Origin: an uncultured Alteromonadaceae bacterium
Lineage (GTDB): Bacteria > Pseudomonadota > Gammaproteobacteria > Enterobacterales > Alteromonadaceae
DNA: 64,000 nucleotides
Direction: 5' to 3'
Assembly: GCA_947501935.1 (NCBI GenBank)
Contig: CANMXU010000012.1
Location: 1-64,000, forward strand
Shown here: positions 27,438 to 34,303 of the stretch, piece after piece
Numbering within the stretch: position 1 is the stretch's first letter
How the letters are laid out: each line of letters begins with the position of its first letter
The notes under the pieces: generated by a model
Told to the model about the DNA's origin: nothing
What the model saw: only the letters and a program-made list of their open reading frames with translations
Databases searched by the model: none
Program-made: the position numbers and the translations under genes

Positions 27438-28220
27438 TCACTGCAAATAAGAAAGCTTATTTAACGTCAATGCCATGCTGCAGTGCTGATAGTCATTTGG
27501 CTGAAGTGCATTATAGTGATGATCATATTCACTGGCTAAGGACTGCGCATAAGAACTCCCTAAATATTTCTCAGAAAAACTCATGAAATACAGGGTATTA
27601 CCAATAGCCATTTGCTTGGTTAACAAGGCCTTTTGCTCTGGAGTGGCTAATTGTTGCTTGGTATATTCAGCGTAAAGTTCAGATGAAATGATTAGGTCTA
27701 AGCGTTTTTTCTCTAACAGTGATACTGCATTGGTTAAGCTTGGCACTTGCTGTATATTTTCTGGGTAATTAACCTTGGCCTCTTGGTCTTCTAAAAATAA
27801 TTCCTTTCGGGTAACACCAATGCGATAGAGGCTAAACCAATTACTGGGTAAATTTTGTTTCCCCTTACCATAAATATTGACCTTGCTATAAGCAAAAGGC
27901 ATTTTACTGACAATTAAGCCCTTAGGCTTAATCACTTGGTATTTTTTCCCTGCGAAAGTAAATTCATTAACAAAGGTTAACGCCACAGTACCTTTTTGTG
28001 CTTCTTTTGCAGTTCTAATTAACAGCATGGGTACTGGTTTAATAGTTAAGTTCATCCGTTTAAAAATAACGGCGGCTAAACAAAAGGCACTATTGTTATT
28101 AGTTATTGAAAACTCATTAGGCAAGGCTATTTCAAGCTCTTTAGCATGGCTAAAATTAGCGCCTATACTTGCGAAAATCGCTATAACAAATTTGCCATGA
28201 ACTCTGTTTAATTTGAACAT
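27438..28220 (-). CDS. Periplasmic solute-binding-like protein, paralogue
   Basis: A 260-residue exported protein (signal peptide ending near SHA) that shares its layout and short motifs (LIRTAKEAQKGTVALTFVNEF, LEKKRLDLIISS, IGNTLYFMSFSEKYLG) with the neighbouring gene at 26633-27364. Two cysteines (one at FCLAAV, one near the C-terminus) are absent from the neighbour. No transporter partners are adjacent. The pair lies between the metallophosphoesterase and the large GH2 gene, all leftward, but gaps of 70-130 bases suggest separate units. Function and ligand are not recognisable. Confidence 0.68.
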   Translation of the reverse strand: MFKLNRVHGKFVIAIFASIGANFSHAKELEIALPNEFSITNNNSAFCLAAVIFKRMNLTIKPVPMLLIRTAKEAQKGTVALTFVNEFTFAGKKYQVIKPKGLIVSKMPFAYSKVNIYGKGKQNLPSNWFSLYRIGVTRKELFLEDQEAKVNYPENIQQVPSLTNAVSLLEKKRLDLIISSELYAEYTKQQLATPEQKALLTKQMAIGNTLYFMSFSEKYLGSSYAQSLASEYDHHYNALQPNDYQHCSMALTLNKLSYLQ

Positions 28221-28307
28221 GTTAGGTATACGCGCAAAACGTAATTGAGAGTGAAGCTAAGTTAGCAGGGCTACCTTAAGGAAAGCTTAACGCAAGCTAA
28301 TATAATA

Positions 28308-28329
28308 ATGGGAGCACGCTGGCTCCCAT
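28308..28329 (-). terminator. Hairpin downstream of large GH2 gene
   Basis: ATGGGAGC (28308-28315) pairs with GCTCCCAT (28322-28329), loop 6 bases. On the minus strand the stem is followed by an AT-rich stretch with few consecutive T, so it is a moderate terminator candidate. Confidence 0.55.
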
Positions 28330-28351
28330 ATTAATTTAAGGTAAATAGATG

Positions 28352-31300
28352 TTATTTAAACTGATATTTCTCCCTTAAAACGCCTTTATTTTGTTCGACA
28401 ACAAGTACAGTATCCTTTGTTATTACTGTATTAGGGGCTATTATTTGCTGATCTTTATTAAGTAAGGTTATTGAATACTCATCTAAGGAATTGATATTGG
28501 CAAGAACCTCAGCCGCGGTGTTGTAACCATGTTTATCAATGACTTTATCGGAATAATCGATAGTTAAGGCATCAGAATATATTAAACCACCAATGACTGA
28601 AATTTCTTCCGCGCCATAGATGGGGTACTTGCCAACAATGGGCGCATCAGCATAGGTTTGCGTTTTTAGTAGCTTAACACGAATAAAGCGCGCTTTTTTG
28701 GCAATGCTATCGCTAGTGGTGCCAATCACGGTATTTTGCTCTTTATCAACGGCAACTTGATAGCTTTCTGAAAACACATCAAAAGTTTGTTTGAAATCTT
28801 TTGCGCTTTCTATGCTATAAGCCATAGGGCCCACATTTAGCATGTCGATATGCTGCGGCCAAACAATTTCAACGCGATCAATATAATATTCTGCGCCTAA
28901 ATCGACTTTCCACCAATGCGGTGCTTTGCCCATAGCATTCCAAATGTTAACCTTTTCCATATCGTCAACCATACCAGTAATGATGTTATCGTTTGCTTTG
29001 GCTGCGCTCATAATGGGTATATCAATTGGCCCAATAGATAAGTTAGCGGCGATTTCAGCACTGGCAGATGTTGCTTTAAATGCAGATAGAGCTGCGCGAG
29101 CAAATGTATATTCTTGGCTGGTTTTGCCATCTTGCGCGGTGACTTTAATAATATCGCCATTTGTTAATGCTAGCTTTTGGTCGCCTTTAATTAATTCAAC
29201 TTGGCTATCGCGCGGATAATCAAGCACAGTAGGTAAGGATGAAAAACTGATGCCATAAGGTAAGTTATAAATTTTACCGTTTACGCTATCTATCCCTAAA
29301 TGCTTAGCGCTAATTTTGGTATCGGTGCTGTTCACACGTGTTAAGTTAATGCTATCAACGATGTTGCCTTGATGGTTGGCCACTTCAATAAGGTTATCAC
29401 CAAGTGTTAGCTCAACTTGTGGCCAAGTAATTTTTTTATTTTCATTCAGCTCAAGTTTACCAACAGATTGTTTATTAACGAATAATTCAAGCTCTGGCTG
29501 ATTACTGTACACTTTAATGTCAATTAGCGCTTGGGTACGAGTTGAAAAGCGACGGCCGGTTATATGAGTAACCGGCTCTTTTGCCCAGTTGGCTTTGTAC
29601 CAGAAAAAAGCGTCTTTTTTTACTTTTCTATCAAAGGTCACTAAGCCTTTATCGTTGCGACCGGGAGTATCACCTTCATCACGGTTATCTACGGCAAAGT
29701 CAGCTAATACCCACAAAAATTTACCCCAAACGTAATCTCTATCTTTCAAGTCGTTCCAATAATTTTCATGAAAAATGGCTTGATATTCTTCACTGTGATC
29801 TTGCATGGTTGGCGTATCACTGTGAATTTTGTCACTGGCTCCAGCGCCAAATTCACTTAATGCTATAGACAAATCGGGTGCACTTTCACGTGCATGATCC
29901 ATAAACTTGGTAAAGTCGTTAAAGCTGCCGTAATACCAAGCATAATAACGATTAAATGAGGTAATATCGGTTGTTGTCGCTAGTGGGTCTTGTAGTGCCT
30001 TTTCACCACTTGCCGCAACAGCCGCTGTAGTAAGGCGGTTAGGATCTTCAGCTTTTACTAAAGTATTTAGCTCTTTTACGATTGGTCTAGGATCCGGCCC
30101 TGGTTTTAAGGTGATTTCGTTGAATAAACCCCAAAACATAATTGAGCTGTGGTTATAGTTTTGTCTGACCAATTCTAAAGCTTGCTGTTTTACGTTATCA
30201 GTAAAGGCTTGATTAGTATTTATTCGATTAATTAATGGTACTTCAGCCCATATGACTAAGCCCGTTTCATCTGCGCGTTGATATACGTATTCATCACGTT
30301 GTTGATGTCCTAAACGTACTCCTGTTGCGCCTAATTCAAGGATTAGTTGAATATCTCGTTCATGATCTTCTTGATGAATTGCCGTGCCTTTTTTCGGGAA
30401 ATCAGCCATGCGGTTAATACCATAAAGCGGGTAGGGCTTACCATTTAAAATAAAGCCCTGATCTTTATCAACGCGGAAATAGCGTAAACCCAATTGTTGA
30501 TTGATTTGATCAACTACTTGGCCATTCTGGCTTATTACTGTTTGAGCTTGGTATAAATAAGGGTCGTCTAAGCCATGCCATAAATGCGGATTATCAAGCA
30601 CGATTTGGCTAGTATAATCGACAAATGCATTCGCATTTAACTGCAGCTGTTCACTTGTTTCGGCAACAACATTATTTTTAGCATCACGTAATAAGTTGGT
30701 GATAGTGATAGTGGTAGCTTCGGCGTTTTCATTAAAAAGCTTAGTACGAATATCAAGTTCAGCCTTTTCATTACTTATATTCGTTTGTGCCCAATAAACG
30801 CCACTGGCGGCATAGTCTAAGTTGTCTATGTGAATATTATTACTGGCAATTAAGCGCACCTTACGATACAAGCCGCCAAAAAATGTAAAGTCAGCTGAAA
30901 GCGGAGCTATGGTATTATCCACTTCATTGTTAACGGTAACCACCACTATATTCTCTTGGTCGAGTTTTACTTGCTCGGTAATGTCAAAACGAAAGGCAGC
31001 ATAGTTGCCTTTATGTTGACCAACTTCTTCACCATTAACATAAACGGTTGCAGTAGTAGTAGCGCCATCAAAATGAAGATAGACTTTTTTATTGTTAAAT
31101 TTTTCATCTAAAGTGAAAGTACGTTTATAAGTACCAGTACCACGGTAATAATCTCCGCCGCCGTCTTGGCCATCTTTTGCATTCCAAGTATGCGGTAAGT
31201 TAACGGTTTTCCATTTTTCTTGATCGATGCTGTGAGCTAATGCTGGTGCGGTTTTTGTGAATTGCCATTGGTTATTTAACGGTTGAATAACCCGGCTGCT

Positions 31301-31408
31301 ATTAATATATGCATCCTCTTTGGGCAGTACTTCATCTGAAGAATTAAAAAAAATGTATGCAAATAGACTTAACGAGATTATGGCAAGGCCTGTTATAAAC
31401 TTATACAT
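28352..31408 (-). CDS. Large GH2 beta-galactosidase-like enzyme with discoidin-like domain
   Basis: A 1018-residue classical GH2 protein with an N-terminal hydrophobic anchor. A jelly-roll domain (NLPHTWNAKDGQDGGGDYYRG, VYVNGEEVGQHKGNYAAFRFD), immunoglobulin-like domain and barrel follow. The acid/base is Glu431 (LFNEIT) and the nucleophile Glu519 (LSEFGAG), as in beta-galactosidases. The C-terminal part adds bacterial Ig-like and coagulation-factor-5/8-like segments (about residues 810-950, HWWKVDLGAEYYIDRVEI), a carbohydrate-binding type of module. It is leftward, next to the XylE symporter gene, with a terminator between them, so it has its own promoter; a 20-base inverted repeat lies 18 bases upstream of its start. 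Beta-galactosidase is the best guess; beta-glucuronidase or others remain possible. Confidence 0.87.
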   Translation of the reverse strand: MYKFITGLAIISLSLFAYIFFNSSDEVLPKEDAYINSSRVIQPLNNQWQFTKTAPALAHSIDQEKWKTVNLPHTWNAKDGQDGGGDYYRGTGTYKRTFTLDEKFNNKKVYLHFDGATTTATVYVNGEEVGQHKGNYAAFRFDITEQVKLDQENIVVVTVNNEVDNTIAPLSADFTFFGGLYRKVRLIASNNIHIDNLDYAASGVYWAQTNISNEKAELDIRTKLFNENAEATTITITNLLRDAKNNVVAETSEQLQLNANAFVDYTSQIVLDNPHLWHGLDDPYLYQAQTVISQNGQVVDQINQQLGLRYFRVDKDQGFILNGKPYPLYGINRMADFPKKGTAIHQEDHERDIQLILELGATGVRLGHQQRDEYVYQRADETGLVIWAEVPLINRINTNQAFTDNVKQQALELVRQNYNHSSIMFWGLFNEITLKPGPDPRPIVKELNTLVKAEDPNRLTTAAVAASGEKALQDPLATTTDITSFNRYYAWYYGSFNDFTKFMDHARESAPDLSIALSEFGAGASDKIHSDTPTMQDHSEEYQAIFHENYWNDLKDRDYVWGKFLWVLADFAVDNRDEGDTPGRNDKGLVTFDRKVKKDAFFWYKANWAKEPVTHITGRRFSTRTQALIDIKVYSNQPELELFVNKQSVGKLELNENKKITWPQVELTLGDNLIEVANHQGNIVDSINLTRVNSTDTKISAKHLGIDSVNGKIYNLPYGISFSSLPTVLDYPRDSQVELIKGDQKLALTNGDIIKVTAQDGKTSQEYTFARAALSAFKATSASAEIAANLSIGPIDIPIMSAAKANDNIITGMVDDMEKVNIWNAMGKAPHWWKVDLGAEYYIDRVEIVWPQHIDMLNVGPMAYSIESAKDFKQTFDVFSESYQVAVDKEQNTVIGTTSDSIAKKARFIRVKLLKTQTYADAPIVGKYPIYGAEEISVIGGLIYSDALTIDYSDKVIDKHGYNTAAEVLANINSLDEYSITLLNKDQQIIAPNTVITKDTVLVVEQNKGVLREKYQFK

Positions 31409-31426
31409 GTTGATGCCTGTTAATTA

Positions 31427-31446
31427 AAAAAGTACCAATACTTTTT
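31427..31446 (-). promoter_or_regulatory. Inverted repeat upstream of GH2 gene (candidate operator)
   Basis: AAAAAGTA, CCAA, TACTTTTT: a perfect 8-bp inverted repeat centred 28 bases before the GH2 start. The 10-mer TTGGTACTTT (722-731) near the first GH3 gene is the reverse complement of half of it. Confidence 0.35.
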
Positions 31447-31486
31447 CATGGTCAACTGAACTGGAACTTAAAACTAAAATAATAGG

Positions 31487-31512
31487 TAAAAAAAAGCCCC
31501 TTAAAAGGGGCT
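31487..31512 (-). terminator. Intrinsic terminator of the xylose symporter gene
   Basis: On the minus strand AGCCCCTT pairs with AAGGGGCT around a 2-base loop and runs into eight T residues (A run 31487-31494 on the + strand). Confidence 0.88.
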
Positions 31513-31534
31513 CTTTGTTAGTAAAATAACGACA

Positions 31535-33007
31535 TTAGGCTAATGATTTTTTAGCTAATTCATTTTCGGTTGTTGGGCTTTTATCCCACAATTTTTCCAT
31601 TTCTTCTAGCGATTTACCTTTGGTTTCAGGTACAAATTTCCATACAAAAAATGCCGCTAATAAACTCATGCCGCCGTAAATCCAGTAAGCGAAACCGTGA
31701 TTAAACTGTTCAGTTAAGTAGGTATTATTGTTCATTAATGGGAAGCTCCACGAGACTAAATAGTTGGTGATCCATTGTGCTGCAACGGCGATAGACATAG
31801 CTAAACTACGAATTTTATTAGGGAAAATTTCAGACAATAATACCCAACACACCGGTCCCCATGAAAGTGAAAAGAAGGCGACATAGGCTAACATAGCGAT
31901 TAATACTGAAATGCCCATACTCTCGGTATAAAAGCTAAACCCTAACGCGGTCATTGCAACGCACATACCTAACGCGCCAATGATCATTAATGGTTTACGG
32001 CCAAATTTATCTACGGTGAAAATAGCCACCAAAGTGAATATTACATTAAAGGCACCAACAATAATGGTTTGTAGCATTGCGGCATTCGTTCCTGAGCCCA
32101 TATTTTTAAATATTTCAGGGGCATAATAAAGTACGGCGTTTATGCCAATGAGCTGTTGAAACATTGACAGTAAAATACCAACAACAAGCACCATTAAACC
32201 AAAAGAGAATAACTTACCCGAAGTATGATGACTCAGTGATTGCTTTATTTCTTTAAATTCTAACTCAGCTTCTTTTGGTCCATGCAATTTTGCTAAGGTA
32301 TTTTTAGCTGCTTTATCATGACCATTAAGTGCATGCCAGCGTGGACTTTCAGGTACGGTGAATAATAAGAAAAAGAACAGCGCAGCAGGCAACATTTCAG
32401 AGGCAAACATATAGCGCCAGCCCAACGTTTGTATCCAAGTTTCAGTACCTTGCAAAGCAATAAGGTAGTTAACAAAATAAACCACGATAATACCGGTAAC
32501 AATAGCCATTTGGTTAAATGATACTAAACGGCCACGGATATTAGCCGGAGCAATTTCAGCAATGTAAAGTGGCGATAACATTGAAGCCATACCAACACCA
32601 ACACCACCCAATATACGATAGAAGATAAACTGCGGTAATGCTTGGTTTGCTTCGCTACTGCCAATGGCATAAAAGCCCATTTCTGGAATTGCTGAACCTA
32701 AAGCAGAGATAAAAAATAACGCCGCACTGACGATCAGCATTTTTTTACGACCGTATTTTTGGCTAAGCACACCTGCGATGGCACCGCCGATAACACAACC
32801 AATTAGCGCGCTTGAAACTAAGGTACCAAGCATTGAATTTGATTCGTATTCACTTAAGCCTAAAGGAGCAATAAAAAAGCCTTCTAAAGAACTTACCGTG
32901 CCAGAAATTACTGCGGTATCCCAACCAAAAAGCATACCACCGAGTGCTGCAACTAAGGTTAGCAACGTGATATAACTTGAACTTTGCTTATTGTCATATG
33001 TGGTCAT
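31535..33007 (-). CDS. xylE: D-xylose:H+ symporter, XylE type
   Basis: A 490-residue major-facilitator sugar porter that follows E. coli XylE almost throughout: N-terminal GGMLFGWDTAVISGTV, GRRILGGVGVG-type helix 4 (RILGGVGVGMASMLSPLYIAE), RGRLVSFNQ, WRYMFASE, PESPRW between the halves, QQLIGINAVLYYAPEI, DKFGRKPL, WGPVCWVLLSEIFPN and the C-terminal PETKGKSLEEME signature. Twelve membrane helices are expected. The close match supports D-xylose/proton symport at the inner membrane. It has a leucine-rich sugar-porter tail and ends in a strong terminator. It is transcribed away from the AraC-family gene across a 190-base gap. With GH120 in the same locus it makes xylose the clearest product sugar of the pathway. 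Confidence 0.93.
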   Translation of the reverse strand: MTTYDNKQSSSYITLLTLVAALGGMLFGWDTAVISGTVSSLEGFFIAPLGLSEYESNSMLGTLVSSALIGCVIGGAIAGVLSQKYGRKKMLIVSAALFFISALGSAIPEMGFYAIGSSEANQALPQFIFYRILGGVGVGMASMLSPLYIAEIAPANIRGRLVSFNQMAIVTGIIVVYFVNYLIALQGTETWIQTLGWRYMFASEMLPAALFFFLLFTVPESPRWHALNGHDKAAKNTLAKLHGPKEAELEFKEIKQSLSHHTSGKLFSFGLMVLVVGILLSMFQQLIGINAVLYYAPEIFKNMGSGTNAAMLQTIIVGAFNVIFTLVAIFTVDKFGRKPLMIIGALGMCVAMTALGFSFYTESMGISVLIAMLAYVAFFSLSWGPVCWVLLSEIFPNKIRSLAMSIAVAAQWITNYLVSWSFPLMNNNTYLTEQFNHGFAYWIYGGMSLLAAFFVWKFVPETKGKSLEEMEKLWDKSPTTENELAKKSLA

Positions 33008-33060
33008 AGTTATAAAAATTTTCCAAAGAGAGTATCAGGGAGCTTAGCTAAACGTACAGA

Positions 33061-33123
33061 GCTTAAACCAGCCTGAATGCTGCTGTATTGGTATAGGTTT
33101 TGTAGCTTCAGGTAGGTTTCAGC
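33061..33123. promoter_or_regulatory. Imperfect 17-bp inverted repeat between xylE and araC-type gene
   Basis: GCTTAAACCAGCCTGAA (33061-33077) and TTCAGGTAGGTTTCAGC (33107-33123) are inverted repeats matching at 14 of 17 positions, with a 29-base spacer that contains ATTGGTA. It lies in the divergent promoter region, as expected for an operator of the neighbouring AraC-family protein. Confidence 0.42.
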
Positions 33124-33197
33124 TTATAAAATTATGCTTTCATCATCGGTTGAATTTTAGCCAAGTAAAAAGCTAATTATCATTTAGGATATAAACG

Positions 33198-34100
33198 ATG
33201 GAACCAATATTTGAAAATATAGAAACGAACGAAGGTAGTTCTTTCTGTTGTTTTAGAGTGAAATGCCATGACCTTCATGAAGATCATGATTGGCATTATC
33301 ACCCTGAATTTGAATTAATTTGGAATATTAGAGGGGAAGGCACTCGTTTTATTGGCGACTGTGTTGAACCTTATTCATCGGGTGATATGGTACTTGTTGG
33401 TCCTAACCTTCCTCATTGTTGGCAAAATACGCAGTCTACTTTTAATCAAGAAGCTGAACTTATGGTTATACAATTTAAGAAAAGCTGCTTTGGCGATGGC
33501 TTTCTTGAAGTATCAGAAGCGGCAATGATCAATCGCTTGCTCGCAAATGCTAGTAGAGGCATTGAAATTAGCGGTAAAACTGCGCAAAGTGTTGCTAAAA
33601 AAATGAGCTTTTTATCCCAACAAACGGGCATGGACAAATTACTAACTTTGATCAAAATTCTTGACCAATTAGCCTGTTCATCAGACATGAAAGTATTAAC
33701 GACCCCCGAATACAACTTACATTCAGATATTAACAATACCAATTTAAGACGTATTGAGACTATTTATAATTATGTTAGAACTAATTTAGGCGAAGACATT
33801 AATCAAACGGAAATTTCGAACCGTGTTGGATTAACAACGCAAGGATTTAGCCGTTTCTTTAAGAAATATACCGGGCTTACTTTTGTTAAATTTGTAAACA
33901 CCTTACGCATAAATGAAGCCTGTCGATTATTAGTAAGAGAAAGTTACGACGTAACACAAATCGCTTTTATGTGTGGCTATCAAAACATTTCAAACTTTAA
34001 TCGTAGATTTCAAGAAATTAAAGGCTTAACTCCAAGTGAGTTTAGAAATGGTTTCCGTCAAACATCAGCCAGTCAATTTCCTAAAGCTTCAGTGTGTTGA
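33198..34100 (+). CDS. AraC-family transcriptional regulator, cupin sensor
   Basis: A 300-residue regulator. Residues about 10-110 form a cupin-like ligand domain (HYHPEFELIWNIRGEG, GDMVLVGPNLPHCW), and residues about 195-290 the double helix-turn-helix AraC domain (LTTQGFSRFFKKYTGLTFVKF, VTQIAFMCGYQNISNFNRRF). It is divergent from xylE, with a candidate inverted-repeat operator between them, so it probably senses a sugar product and controls xylE and perhaps the wider sugar locus. The relation to E. coli XylR is only at the HTH level: this protein has a cupin, not a LacI-type sensor domain. RBS is poor by eye but the start fits the cupin fold. Confidence 0.85.
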   Translation: MEPIFENIETNEGSSFCCFRVKCHDLHEDHDWHYHPEFELIWNIRGEGTRFIGDCVEPYSSGDMVLVGPNLPHCWQNTQSTFNQEAELMVIQFKKSCFGDGFLEVSEAAMINRLLANASRGIEISGKTAQSVAKKMSFLSQQTGMDKLLTLIKILDQLACSSDMKVLTTPEYNLHSDINNTNLRRIETIYNYVRTNLGEDINQTEISNRVGLTTQGFSRFFKKYTGLTFVKFVNTLRINEACRLLVRESYDVTQIAFMCGYQNISNFNRRFQEIKGLTPSEFRNGFRQTSASQFPKASVC

Positions 34101-34303
34101 TAACACAGCTGTAATGCAATAACCAAAATGCCAAGTTTGGTTGATAAATTTCAACCTTTATTTCAAATACTTTTAGCCATTGCAGCTGATTCGAATAAGG
34201 TTTGTTAAAAAAGTATTTATAACTTAACGTTCTTTAAGTAGTTATAAAGGCGTGGTTAAACCTATAGTCCCTCTATAAATTATTAAGTTTAAGGATAGTT
34301 TCA

